64,000 nt of DNA from Roseibium alexandrii DFL-11. Lineage in GTDB: Bacteria; Pseudomonadota; Alphaproteobacteria; Rhizobiales; Stappiaceae. Every line of letters begins with the position of its first letter. The first letter of the stretch is position 1. A program made the position numbers and the translations under genes. The notes under the pieces were generated by a model. The model saw only the letters and a list, made by a program, of their open reading frames with translations. It searched no databases and was not told where the DNA came from. The DNA is taken from positions 797,541-861,540 of the forward strand of contig NZ_CM011002.1 in assembly GCF_000158095.2 (NCBI RefSeq). Direction: 5' to 3'. This document shows positions 42,574-51,312 of this stretch, piece by piece.

Positions 42574-43350
42574 TTAGCCGCCGTATACGTCGAAGGAGAA
42601 GTACTTATCGTTGATTTCTTTGTACTTTCCGTTCGCAAGGATGGCTTCAATCGCTGCGTTGAATTTATCTTTCAGCTCATCTTCGCCCTTGCGGAGCGCG
42701 ATGCCAGCGCCTTCACCGTTGATGACCGGATCGGATTTCAGCGTGCTCAGAACTTTACAGCATGCACCGTTGTCGGTTGCGAGCCAGTCTGACAGAACCA
42801 CAACGTCTTCGATCACAGCGTCGATACGGCCGTTTTCGAGATCCAGCTTGTACTCATCAGCAGTCGGATACAGCTTCAGCTCGGCATCCGGGAAGTGTGC
42901 TTCGGCATAGTTGGAGTGGGTCGTGGAGGACTGTGCACCAAGAAGAATGCCGCTCAGGTCTTCCTTGGTAACACCTGTCAGCTTGGTGTCTTTCGGAACA
43001 CCGATTGACGGCGGGGTGTTGTAATACTTGTTGGTGAAGTCGACCTTCTGCTTGCGCTCTTCGGTGATCGACATGGACGCGATGATGGCGTCGTATTTGC
43101 CAGCCTGCAGTGCCGGGATCATGCCGTCCCAGTCCTGAGTGACGAATTCGCACTCGACCTTCATTTCTTCGCAAAGAGCGTTGGCGATATCGATGTCGAA
43201 GCCAACAAGCTGACCGTCAGCGGTCAGGGAGTTGAACGGAGGGTAGGCGCCCTCAGTTCCGATGCGGACCTTGGACCAGTCTTTTGCAGTTGCGCCACCA
43301 ACCGTGGCCAGGACTGCAACCGCAGCTGCGGCCATACGCACAAAACGCAT
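42574..43350 (-). CDS. Basic/polar amino-acid ABC transporter substrate-binding protein (ArgT/HisJ family)
   Basis: A 258-aa periplasmic binding protein. Signal peptide residues 1-22 ('FVRMAAAAVAVLATVGGATA'). The mature domain shows the lysine/arginine/ornithine-binding pattern: 'VRIGTEGAYPPFNSLTADGQLVGFDID', 'CEFVTQDWDGMIPALQAGKYDAIIASMSIT' and 'GRIDAVIEDVVVLSDWL'. The Asp/Arg ligand residues for the amino-acid head group are in the SMSIT region and nearby. The ATG at 43350 follows GGGGA by 6 bp; the frame stays open upstream but without a signal peptide. First gene of the ABC operon. Confidence 0.94.
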   Translation of the reverse strand: MRFVRMAAAAVAVLATVGGATAKDWSKVRIGTEGAYPPFNSLTADGQLVGFDIDIANALCEEMKVECEFVTQDWDGMIPALQAGKYDAIIASMSITEERKQKVDFTNKYYNTPPSIGVPKDTKLTGVTKEDLSGILLGAQSSTTHSNYAEAHFPDAELKLYPTADEYKLDLENGRIDAVIEDVVVLSDWLATDNGACCKVLSTLKSDPVINGEGAGIALRKGEDELKDKFNAAIEAILANGKYKEINDKYFSFDVYGG

Positions 43351-43856
43351 ATTGATTCCCCTAGTATTTTGTTTGGGTTTCAGGCGGGTTCGTCCCGCCA
43401 TTTTGCCCGAAGGCCCTATTCCATACACTTCGATCCAAATTTCAAGCATGCCCATGAAAAAAACACAGCGGAAATTTGCCTTTTTTTGATCCAAATTGGC
43501 ATGCCGTAGGGAAATGCTGAGCGGTTGGCGAACATTGTTGTTTGGTTTTGCCCAATATCGAGACAATTATCTTTCGCGGCCGTGTGGGAAGCAGGGCTGT
43601 CGCGTTTTGGGCAAACGGCCGGCGTTTGGGGACGGTGTCAACGGTCAATTACTGCGGAAGTTCTATCCGCCTTAAGTCGAAAAGCACTTATCAAACAGCT
43701 TGCCGTCGTCCATTCATGAGACTTCCTTATGGGATTGATGAACTTATTCAATTTGATGCGGCAGCTGGGTGCCGTTAGGACACTATCGCCCGGCACAGTT
43801 TGCCGGTCGTATCTCATGACACAATCTGGCAGCGGATTTGAAAGCGGGCGGAGCAG
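43351..43856. other. Intergenic region between the ABC operon and the GST gene
   Basis: 506 bp between divergent genes. It must hold the promoter of the ABC operon (minus strand) and of the GST gene (plus strand). Short open frames here lack ribosome binding sites and family resemblance. I see no clear operator or RNA structure. Confidence 0.4.
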
Positions 43857-44504
43857 ATGGCCGAATTTGAACTCTTCATCGGGAACAAGAACTATTCGAC
43901 TTGGTCGTTCCGGCCCTGGATCGCCATGCGGCACAAGGGCATTGCGTTCAAGGAAACACTTGTTCCTTTCGACTTTGAGAACGGCAATCCGAAGTTTCGT
44001 GACTTTTCGCCAAGTATGAAAGTTCCTGTGCTGAAGCACGGTGATCTTACGGTCTGGGACAGCCTGGCAATCCTTGAGTATGTTGCCGATTGTGAACCAG
44101 AGACGGGGCTTTGGCCGGCGGACCCGAGAAAGCGTGCGCGCGCACGATCAATCTCGGCCGAAATGCACTCAGGCTTTCCGGCGCTGAGAGCCGAATGTCC
44201 GATGAACATGCGCCGCCCCGCCGGACAGCGATCCGTCAGCGAGGCCGTCAAGGCGGAGGTCGCCCGGATCCTTCAGATTTGGGATGAGTGTCTCGAGGCC
44301 TCTGGCGGACCGTTTTTGTTCGGCGATTTCACAATTGCCGATGCCATGTATGCGCCGGTTGTGAGCCGCTTTGACACATACGGTCTCAGCGATGCGTCTG
44401 TTGCCGCGAGATACAGTCAGACCTTGCGCGGGCTTGACGCCTGGCAAGCTTGGGAGGCCGATGCTCTCAAGGAGACATGGGTCGTCGCCGTCGATGAGGT
44501 TTGA
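43857..44504 (+). CDS. Glutathione S-transferase family protein
   Basis: A 215-aa GST. The N-terminal thioredoxin-like domain has 'FIGNKNYSTWSFRPWIAM' (Ser likely activating glutathione), the cis-proline 'MKVPVLKHGDLTVWDSLAILEYVAD' and the Glu/Asp-Ser glutathione site. The C-terminal helical domain has 'GDFTIADAMYAPVVSRFDTYG', the usual N-capping box. This branch resembles stringent-starvation/maleylacetoacetate-like bacterial GSTs. GGAG precedes the ATG at 43857. It is convergent with the lysR gene, 5 bp between stops. Confidence 0.92.
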   Translation: MAEFELFIGNKNYSTWSFRPWIAMRHKGIAFKETLVPFDFENGNPKFRDFSPSMKVPVLKHGDLTVWDSLAILEYVADCEPETGLWPADPRKRARARSISAEMHSGFPALRAECPMNMRRPAGQRSVSEAVKAEVARILQIWDECLEASGGPFLFGDFTIADAMYAPVVSRFDTYGLSDASVAARYSQTLRGLDAWQAWEADALKETWVVAVDEV

Positions 44505-44509
44505 CGTCT

Positions 44510-45442
44510 TTATTCCGCTGCAGCCAAATGGGCAGTCGGGTCTGCGAAGGCCTGCTGCCCATCCAGATGTGCTTGAAGGTCCGAGACAAACTGGCGGACT
44601 TTCATCGGAATAAACCTGTACGATGGATAGACTGCGTGGATGGGATGAACACCATAGGACCAGTCTTCAAGGATCAGTTCCAGTTCGCCTGTTCCAAAGT
44701 GTGGTGCTGAGAGCCAGGTGACAGCGGTGGAGATGCCCAATCCTGCGATCGCTGCACGGCGGAGGGCCGCAGAATTGTTGATCACCATTGTTGGCGACAC
44801 AGCAACTTTGGCTGCCTTTCCGGTGGGGCCGACGAGCTCGATGGAACCAGCTTCAGCGATATGCGGATAAAGCAGGAAGTCGTGCGTTTTGAGATTTTCC
44901 GGTGTTTCGGGGCGTCCCCTCCGGTTCAGATAGTCTGGTGAGGCAACAAGGCATCGTTTCATGTCGCCGAGCTTCTTGACGATCAACCGGTCGTCACGCA
45001 AATGCCCCATGCGTATGGCGACATCAATCCGCTCCTTTTGCAGATCCACCATGGCGTCCGACAGTTGCACGTCGAACAAGATGTTCGGATAGGCCGCCTT
45101 GAACTTAGTGAGGAAGCCCGCCAGCTCCGGCTCGGTGAAGGCGTACGGCAGGCTAACGGTGAGGCGGCCACTCATTTGGGCTTCATTGCTTTGTACCGAC
45201 CGGTCCGCCTCGGAGAGCTTTTCCAGAATGTCACTGGCATAGGCGAAATAACGCTCACCCGCCTCGGTCAACGACAAGCGCCGGGTCGTGCGGTTGATCA
45301 ACCGCGTTCCGAGCGTGTCCTCCAGGCTTCGGACCTGTTGACTGACCGCTGGTTGTGACACGCCAAGATGCGTTGCGGCCGCGGAAAAGCTGCCCAGTCT
45401 CACCGCGTTCACAAAACTGCTGAGCGCGCTCAATTTGTCCAT
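44510..45442 (-). CDS. LysR family transcriptional regulator
   Basis: A 310-aa regulator of the CrgA/AaeR-like group: helix-turn-helix 'LSALSSFVNAVRLGSFSAAATHLGVSQPAVSQQVRSLEDTLGTRL' followed by 'INRTTRRLSLTEAGERYF', then the effector domain. It diverges from the metallo-beta-lactamase-fold gene (154 bp between starts) and is probably its regulator, as is common for LysR pairs. Confidence 0.93.
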   Translation of the reverse strand: MDKLSALSSFVNAVRLGSFSAAATHLGVSQPAVSQQVRSLEDTLGTRLINRTTRRLSLTEAGERYFAYASDILEKLSEADRSVQSNEAQMSGRLTVSLPYAFTEPELAGFLTKFKAAYPNILFDVQLSDAMVDLQKERIDVAIRMGHLRDDRLIVKKLGDMKRCLVASPDYLNRRGRPETPENLKTHDFLLYPHIAEAGSIELVGPTGKAAKVAVSPTMVINNSAALRRAAIAGLGISTAVTWLSAPHFGTGELELILEDWSYGVHPIHAVYPSYRFIPMKVRQFVSDLQAHLDGQQAFADPTAHLAAAE

Positions 45443-45596
45443 TTCAGCCTCCAGGTACGCCAGAGAAGATTATTCATAAGACGAGCTTCTGGTTCTTATA
45501 AATAATCTCCGGCTTTAAAATCCAGAGGAATAAATCAATTAAAGGGCACGGCCTCTTTCGGGGGGCGGATTGGCAGAACGGCATTGGAGAACAGGT

Positions 45597-46595
45597 ATGA
45601 CCGTTGAAACAATTTCCATGAACCGGCGCGGCTTTTTGGGCGGCGCCATGACCGGCGGTGCTGCACTTGGCGCGGCAAGTGCTTTGAGCCTGGTCCCGGC
45701 AACAGCACATGCAGCAGCGCCTTTGGCCGGGTCGCCGATGGCAGGTGCGTTGCGGCGCAAGGTCGGTAATTTCGAAGTGACGGCGCTCCTCGACGGTTAC
45801 CTGCAACTAGGTCCAGAACTGATTGTCGGTTATGAGGAAGAAACTGCGGCGAAGCTGCGTAAGGCGGCGTTCATTGAGAGCCAAGCGCTCACGGGACCGG
45901 TGAACGCTTATCTCGTAAACACCGGCGACAAATTGGTGCTGATCGATGCGGGCACATCCGACAAGATGGGGCCAACTCTTGGGCATCTCGGCAGTGCTTT
46001 GTCCGCAGCTGGTGTTACACCGGAACAGATCGATGCGGTTCTGATAACCCACATGCACCCGGACCACCTTTTCGGCGTGCTAACACCGACCGGCAAAAAG
46101 GCGTTCCCGAATGCTGAATTGCTGCTGCCTGAGCTGGATAACATCTTCTGGTACGATGATGCAGCAATGAACGCAGCGCCCGAGCAGTTCAAACCGTTTT
46201 TCCTAGGGGCTCGCGCAAGCGCAGATGCCTACAAGTCCACCCAGTCACTGTTCAATCCGGGAAAGGAACTCTTTCCGGGTATCACTGCGAAGGCCTTGCC
46301 GGGTCACACGCCCGGACATGTCGGTTTTGTGATCGAAAGCAATGGCGAACAGCTGATCATTGCGGCGGACATCATTCACGCAACAACGTATCAATTCGAG
46401 AACCCGGAATGGGCGATTGCCTTTGATATTGATCCAGCGCAGGCAATTGAAACCCGGAAGAAGTTTTTCGATGAGGTTTCGGCCGACAGGGTGATGTTTG
46501 CCGGAATGCACATCCCGTTCCCGGGTTTTGGCTATCTCGCCAAACAGGGCGATGGCTACCGCTTCGTCGCGGCCGACTGGCCGTACACCTTCTAA
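45597..46595 (+). CDS. Tat-exported metallo-beta-lactamase-fold hydrolase
   Basis: A 332-aa hydrolase. The N-terminus 'MNRRGFLGGAMTGGAALG' is a twin-arginine signal with an Ala-rich cleavage region. The MBL domain carries the dinuclear metal motif 'VLITHMHPDHLFG' (HxHxDH) and later metal ligands in 'LPGHTPGHVGFVI' and 'IIAADIIHATT', with a final 'AGMHIPFPGFG'. The family includes lactonases and methyl-parathion-hydrolase-like enzymes; the substrate here is unknown. I use the ATG at 45597, about 8 bp after GGAG; 45570 and 45618 are alternatives. LysR gene divergent. Confidence 0.9.
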   Translation: MTVETISMNRRGFLGGAMTGGAALGAASALSLVPATAHAAAPLAGSPMAGALRRKVGNFEVTALLDGYLQLGPELIVGYEEETAAKLRKAAFIESQALTGPVNAYLVNTGDKLVLIDAGTSDKMGPTLGHLGSALSAAGVTPEQIDAVLITHMHPDHLFGVLTPTGKKAFPNAELLLPELDNIFWYDDAAMNAAPEQFKPFFLGARASADAYKSTQSLFNPGKELFPGITAKALPGHTPGHVGFVIESNGEQLIIAADIIHATTYQFENPEWAIAFDIDPAQAIETRKKFFDEVSADRVMFAGMHIPFPGFGYLAKQGDGYRFVAADWPYTF

Positions 46596-46614
46596 GGGAC
46601 TTCTGAAAGAAGTG

Positions 46615-46635
46615 GGAGCGCTTGGACGGCGCTCC
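46615..46635. terminator. Hairpin between convergent genes
   Basis: GGAGCGC (46615-46621) pairs with GCGCTCC (46629-46635), 7-nt loop, between the convergent MBL-fold gene and moeA. It overlaps the moeA stop codon and lacks a long T-run, so it may be a weak bidirectional terminator. Confidence 0.5.
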
Positions 46636-47912
46636 TACACAACGCCCATACCGGAGAACGGCAGGAAGGTGACCAGCTCACCGCGTTTTACCGATGTTGC
46701 GTCTTCCGGGATCTCGATCAGCCCGTCCGCTTCCCGCAGCCCTGTGATGAGACCAGAGCCATCGCGGTCGAATTTGCGGGCGATCGTCTTGCCGTTTTCG
46801 TCTATTCCGAGGATGCCTCTGTAGAATTCCCGGCGGTCCGGTTTCTTCTTTGGAACCTCGAAGTCAGCCGGGGCCTGGAATCGTTGCGGTTCGACAAAAC
46901 CGCCACCGCCCAGAACACTGAGGACAGGGCGGCCATAGAGCAGAAAACAGACCATGGCCGCGACCGGGTTGCCGGGCAGTCCAAGAAATACGCAGTTTCC
47001 GATCTGGCCAAACATCATTGGCCGGCCCGGCTTGATAGCGAGTTGCCACATATGCCGCTGGCCAAGCTTTTCCAGCGCGGTCTGCATGTGATCTTCCTCA
47101 CCGCGGCTTGCCCCGCCGGTCGTCAGGATAATGTCGAACGTCTTTGATGCTTCCGCCAGGGTGCGTTCGACCAGACCGGCATCGTCCTTCAAGATCCCCA
47201 GATCTTCGATCTCAACCGGCAATCCTGCGGTGAGGCTTTTCAGCAAGTAATGATTGGAATCGTAGACATCCCCGATGGTGATCAGATCGCCAGGCCGGCG
47301 CAATTCATCGCCGGTTGAAACGAGCGCAACCTTGAGCTTTCGATAGACCGTAATTTTGGCAAGCCCGGTTGATGCAATCGCTGCGAGGTCCTGGGGTTTA
47401 AGCCGGTGCCCGGAGGTCAGTATCTTCGTGCCTTCGGCAACATCTTCCCCGGCCTTCCGGCAGTTGGCACCTTTCTTCAGGCCTTGGGGCACGATGACGA
47501 AATCTTCGCCGTCCTGGCGGTGGGTTTCGCAGTCTTCCTGCATGGCGACCGTGTCAGCGCCCGGCGGCATGACGGCACCGGTGAAGATCCGGGCGGCGCC
47601 CCATGGTGCAAGCATTTCGTTGGAGGCATGACCGGCGGCGACACGCTGGCGCAATCGGAAAAAACCGCCGGCTTCATCGTGGTCCGCAAAGCGGAATGCA
47701 TACCCGTCGACAGCGGAATTATCGGCGAGTGGAATGTTGCGTGGTGCCGTGATGTCTTGCGCCAGGATCCGGCCGAGCGCTTCGCCCAAGGGAATGGTCT
47801 GTGACAGGGCTACCGGCGCAAGCCTGTCTTTTAGAATTGCCAGTGCCTCGGCGTGTTTCAGCCGGTCCTTGTCGTGCAGAAAGCAGTCGTTCAAGAGAGG
47901 CTTGGCCGTCAT
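46635..47912 (-). CDS. moeA: Molybdopterin molybdenumtransferase
   Basis: Inserts molybdate into adenylylated molybdopterin, the last step of molybdenum cofactor synthesis. 425 aa. Typical motifs are 'PLADNSAVDGYAFRFAD' near residue 60, 'RIFTGAVMPPGADTVAMQEDC', 'VLTTGGASRGEEDHM' ('ILTTGGASRGEEDHM' here) and 'GLPGNPVAAMVCF'. The C-terminal beta domain is complete. Last gene of the fdhD-mobA-mobB-moeA run, overlapping mobB by 4 bp. Confidence 0.96.
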   Translation of the reverse strand: MTAKPLLNDCFLHDKDRLKHAEALAILKDRLAPVALSQTIPLGEALGRILAQDITAPRNIPLADNSAVDGYAFRFADHDEAGGFFRLRQRVAAGHASNEMLAPWGAARIFTGAVMPPGADTVAMQEDCETHRQDGEDFVIVPQGLKKGANCRKAGEDVAEGTKILTSGHRLKPQDLAAIASTGLAKITVYRKLKVALVSTGDELRRPGDLITIGDVYDSNHYLLKSLTAGLPVEIEDLGILKDDAGLVERTLAEASKTFDIILTTGGASRGEEDHMQTALEKLGQRHMWQLAIKPGRPMMFGQIGNCVFLGLPGNPVAAMVCFLLYGRPVLSVLGGGGFVEPQRFQAPADFEVPKKKPDRREFYRGILGIDENGKTIARKFDRDGSGLITGLREADGLIEIPEDATSVKRGELVTFLPFSGMGVV

Positions 47913-48430
47913 GACTGGACACTCTGCAGGCTGAGGTGGCTGGTTATAAAGTCAGCAAGACCGGAAACATCGTCGAGATCATAAACAGGCAGCGTTTCGT
48001 CAGGGATTGCATGATCAGCGGCAACAGCCAAAATGTGCGGGTCGTCCGGTGACAAAGGGCCTTTGCTGGCCGATTCGGTGCGTCGTGCTTCAATCTTCGG
48101 ATGGTTTTCCCGTTTGTACCCTTCGATCAGGATCAGGTCGCAGGGTGCCAGGCGCGGGAGAATTGCTGAAAGCGGTGGCTCTTCTTCCTCGCGCAGCTCG
48201 TGCATCAAGGCCCATCGGCGGCCGGATACGAGCGCGACTTCAACGGCACCAGCTTCCCGGTGCCGGTAACTGTCAGCGCCTGGCCGATCGATATCGAAGT
48301 TGTGGTGTGCGTGTTTGACGGTAGACACCTTAAGACCACGCGACGTGAACTCCGCCACCAGCCGGGTCACCAGTTGCGTCTTGCCGGAGTTCTTCCAGCC
48401 AGTAATTCCAAAGACAGGCGTTGATATCAT
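47909..48430 (-). CDS. mobB: Molybdopterin-guanine dinucleotide biosynthesis protein MobB
   Basis: GTP-binding accessory of MGD formation, 173 aa. The P-loop 'GITGWKNSGKTQLVTRLV' lies at residues 8-25. The conserved 'STVKHAHHNFDIDRPGADSYRHREAGA' region around 40-65 and 'DLILIEGYKRENHPKIEARR' are family-diagnostic. It overlaps mobA (upstream) and moeA (downstream) by 4 bp each. Confidence 0.96.
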   Translation of the reverse strand: MISTPVFGITGWKNSGKTQLVTRLVAEFTSRGLKVSTVKHAHHNFDIDRPGADSYRHREAGAVEVALVSGRRWALMHELREEEEPPLSAILPRLAPCDLILIEGYKRENHPKIEARRTESASKGPLSPDDPHILAVAADHAIPDETLPVYDLDDVSGLADFITSHLSLQSVQS

Positions 48431-49080
48431 GAGGACAAAAGGCTCGCCGCGTTGCGGGCCGTCTCAAGATCATCCGGCCGGTTGGCATTGAAGAACGGAT
48501 CCAGGCCGGTCGCCTGATCCAACTCGAAACCGACTTCGATGCTGTCATGCCGGTCAACAAAGGCGAGTACCTTGCCGCTTTGTCCCGTCGACAGCCAGTC
48601 GTGCAGATCGTTATAGAGCGCGACCGGCCAAAGACCAAAGACCGGGTGGAGTTTGTCAGAAGAGCTGGCGAGTGCAATCACCGGTTCACCGCCGGGAACC
48701 GCTCCAAGGAAACGATCAACCAGGTTGGCCGGATAGAACGGCGTATCACCGGCGACTGACACGACATGACTGACGTGAGGCAGATTGCGCCGTGCGTGAC
48801 CAAGTCCGGCGAGGACACCGGCAAGAGGGCCTGCAAAACCGCCGATCGGATCAGGTTCGACAGGAAACTGGAACTGGGCAAATCGCTCCGGATCGCCATT
48901 TGCGTTTAAAACAATCTGCGAGACCTGAGGTGTGAGCCGGTTCAGAATGATCTCCAGCATCGATTTCCCGTTAAGATCAATGAGCGTCTTGTCGCCGCCG
49001 CCCATCCGGCGCGATTGTCCGCCGGCGAGTACACAGCCAAGGACACAGTCTTTGGAGATCCGAGCATTTGCCGGGGTCAT
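48427..49080 (-). CDS. mobA: Molybdenum cofactor guanylyltransferase
   Basis: Attaches GMP to molybdopterin to form the MGD cofactor of DMSO-reductase-family enzymes such as formate dehydrogenase. 217 aa with the nucleotidyltransferase signature 'GCVLAGGQSRRMGGGDKTLIDLNGKSML', and 'VAGDTPFYPANLV' with the metal-binding Asp. It is coupled by 4-bp overlaps to fdhD and mobB. Confidence 0.96.
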   Translation of the reverse strand: MTPANARISKDCVLGCVLAGGQSRRMGGGDKTLIDLNGKSMLEIILNRLTPQVSQIVLNANGDPERFAQFQFPVEPDPIGGFAGPLAGVLAGLGHARRNLPHVSHVVSVAGDTPFYPANLVDRFLGAVPGGEPVIALASSSDKLHPVFGLWPVALYNDLHDWLSTGQSGKVLAFVDRHDSIEVGFELDQATGLDPFFNANRPDDLETARNAASLLSS

Positions 49081-49955
49081 TCCGCTTTTTCACTCCCTTT
49101 CCGGCCGGATCCACGGGGTTCGTCTTCCGCAAGCGCGGGATCCATATCAAAGTCTATTCGTTCAGAGCCGGACAGCACGACGAATCTCTTGCCGCGTGCC
49201 CGGCCAATCAAGGTCAAACCGGCTTGCTGTGCAAGCTCCACACCCCAAGCGGTAAATCCTGACCGAGAGACGAGAATCGGGATGCCCATCATCACGGTCT
49301 TGATCACCATTTCTGACGTCAAACGCCCGGTTGTGTAGAAGATCTTATCCTCTGCTGGAACCTTGTTCAGCTCCATCCAGCCGGCGATCTTGTCGACAGC
49401 GTTGTGGCGGCCGACGTCCTCCATATAGACCAACGGCTGGTCATGACGGCACAATACGCAGCCATGGATCGCGCCAGCTTCCAGATAAAGCGACGGTGTT
49501 GTGTTGATCGCCCTGGTAAGCGCATAGAGCCAGGATGTTTTTAGCCGCGCGTCTTTTGGAAGGTCGATGGTTTCGAAGCCCTCCATGACATCTCCGAACA
49601 CGGTGCCTTGCGCGCAGCCGGAGGTCCTGACCTTCTTCTTTAGCTTGTCTTCGAAGTTGGTTTCGCGCTCGGTGCGCACAATAACGACTTCAAGATCGTC
49701 ATCATACTCGATCCCGGTAATGACATCGTCGGGTGCCAGCATGTTCTGGTTTTTGAGATAGCCGACGGCAAGCAGATCAGGATGATCGCCAATGGTCATC
49801 ATCGTGACCACTTCCTGAGAATTCAGAAACAAAGTCAGGGGTTTTTCGGTGACCACCCTGGTGTCGACCTCGGCACCGGTGTGGTCGATACCGGTTACGG
49901 AAGTCGAGAGAGCGGGATTGTAAGGGTCGGGTTGCAGAATGTAGGGCGCCGTCAC
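49077..49955 (-). CDS. fdhD: Formate dehydrogenase accessory sulfurtransferase FdhD
   Basis: Transfers sulfur from a cysteine desulfurase to the molybdenum cofactor of formate dehydrogenase. The frame has 'TEKPLTLFLNSQEVVTMMTIGDHPDLLAVGYL', 'RTSGCAQGTV' with the conserved loop Cys, 'AIHGCVLC' and 'VYMEDVGRHNAVDKIAGW'. At the active loop I see one Cys rather than a CxxC pair, as in several alphaproteobacterial FdhDs. The start is uncertain: no ATG is available. GTG at 49955 has TTGGAG about 10 bp upstream (292 aa), while a TTG at 50003 would give 308 aa. First gene of the Mo-cofactor operon; the dehydrogenase itself is not in the window. Confidence 0.93.
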   Translation of the reverse strand: MTAPYILQPDPYNPALSTSVTGIDHTGAEVDTRVVTEKPLTLFLNSQEVVTMMTIGDHPDLLAVGYLKNQNMLAPDDVITGIEYDDDLEVVIVRTERETNFEDKLKKKVRTSGCAQGTVFGDVMEGFETIDLPKDARLKTSWLYALTRAINTTPSLYLEAGAIHGCVLCRHDQPLVYMEDVGRHNAVDKIAGWMELNKVPAEDKIFYTTGRLTSEMVIKTVMMGIPILVSRSGFTAWGVELAQQAGLTLIGRARGKRFVVLSGSERIDFDMDPALAEDEPRGSGRKGSEKAE

Positions 49956-50036
49956 AGGCACAGAACTCCAAGGTTGTTTCGTCTGGAAGACTATGGGAGC
50001 CAAAGGGAGAAGGGCAAGCTCTATTGGGTCCTGATC

Positions 50037-51206
50037 CTAAGTCTGTTTTCGAAACCGCATAAGTGCCATGAAAGCCCCGCCTGCAAGAAGTCCCCAAAAT
50101 GCTCCGGACACCCCGAAGAAGCTGACACCGGAGGCCGTGATTGCAAAGGTGATGATGGCGCTGTCTCGCGTTTCGGCCTCTTTGGTAGCTTCACCGATTG
50201 AAAACGCAAGCGCGCCAAGCAAGGCAAGACCTGCCACGGCTTCGATCAAGATGCCAGGTGTGGCCGCCACTAAAGCCATGACCAGACCGGCGAAGAGACC
50301 GAACAGGACATAGATCACACCTGCGAACACGGCCGCCCAATAGCGGGCGGCTGGATCCTTATGCGCATCTTCACCTGCGCACATGGCGGCCGTGATTGCG
50401 GCAAGGTTTACGGCGTGCCCGCCGAACGGAGCCGACAGCAAGCTGAAGACGCCGGACAGCGTAAACAGTGAGCTGCTGTTCGGCTGGTAGCCAAAGGCCC
50501 TCAAGACCGCGATGCCCGGTATGTTTTGAGACGCCATCGTTACGATGAAAAGCGGCAGCGCAATGCTGACAAAAGCCTCGAAGGTGAACACGGGTAGGAT
50601 AACAATCGGCTTGCTGATCAGAGGTGTTTCAGCAAGAGAAAGCGACCCGCCCGTCAGAAACGCAATGCCGAAGGTGACGACCATGGCTAGCGGGACGGCG
50701 TAAAGCCGGGCGAAACGAACAGCGACTGCCCAAGTCAGGATTACCGCCAATGCATAGACCGGCATTTCGCCAACAGCCCGCACCGGAGCAAGACACAGCC
50801 CGAAAAGGACGCCCGCCAGCATGGCATTGGCAAGCGGACTTGGGATCGCTGCAACGGCGCGTCCAAATGGACGGATCAGGCCTGCCAGAATGATCAGGAC
50901 CGCGCAGACAACAAAGGCGCCAACAGCAGCTGCGAAACCGCCGTCGACTGCGCCGGCGGAAGCAAGCAAGGCTGCACCGGGTGTCGACCAGGCAATGCTG
51001 ACCGGGATCTTTGTCCAAAGCGATGCAACGACAGCGCAGAGGCCCATTGAGATGGACAGAGCCATCAAGCCGCTGGTTGCCTCGGCGGGCGTGGCTCCGG
51101 TGGCATTCAACCCCTGAATGACGATGGCAAAAGAGCTTGCAAAGCCGACGATTGCGGCGAGCAGTCCGGCAGAAAAGGACTGGAAAGACGGGCGTGCGGC
51201 GGGCAT
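50037..51206 (-). CDS. BenE-family benzoate/H+ symporter-like transporter
   Basis: A 389-aa inner-membrane protein with about eleven hydrophobic helices. BenE features are the opening 'FSAGLLAAIVGFASSFAIV', 'WSTPGAALLASAGAVDGG', 'NAMLAGVLFGLCLAPV' and 'LLSAPFGGHAVNLAAITAAMCAG'. Many members outside aromatic degraders have unknown substrates, and no aromatic catabolic genes are nearby. I use the ATG at 51206; a GTG at 51236 is in frame but unsupported. It is upstream of fdhD on the same strand and may be co-transcribed. Confidence 0.88.
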   Translation of the reverse strand: MPAARPSFQSFSAGLLAAIVGFASSFAIVIQGLNATGATPAEATSGLMALSISMGLCAVVASLWTKIPVSIAWSTPGAALLASAGAVDGGFAAAVGAFVVCAVLIILAGLIRPFGRAVAAIPSPLANAMLAGVLFGLCLAPVRAVGEMPVYALAVILTWAVAVRFARLYAVPLAMVVTFGIAFLTGGSLSLAETPLISKPIVILPVFTFEAFVSIALPLFIVTMASQNIPGIAVLRAFGYQPNSSSLFTLSGVFSLLSAPFGGHAVNLAAITAAMCAGEDAHKDPAARYWAAVFAGVIYVLFGLFAGLVMALVAATPGILIEAVAGLALLGALAFSIGEATKEAETRDSAIITFAITASGVSFFGVSGAFWGLLAGGAFMALMRFRKQT

Positions 51207-51312
51207 GAAAATGTGATTCCAAGGAAAGGGAACCACACCCTAATCCGCACGGAGTGGAGATGGCCAGATCAGTTCAGCCGCAAACCGTTCTCTTTGGAGA
51301 TCGGGCCGGGGC

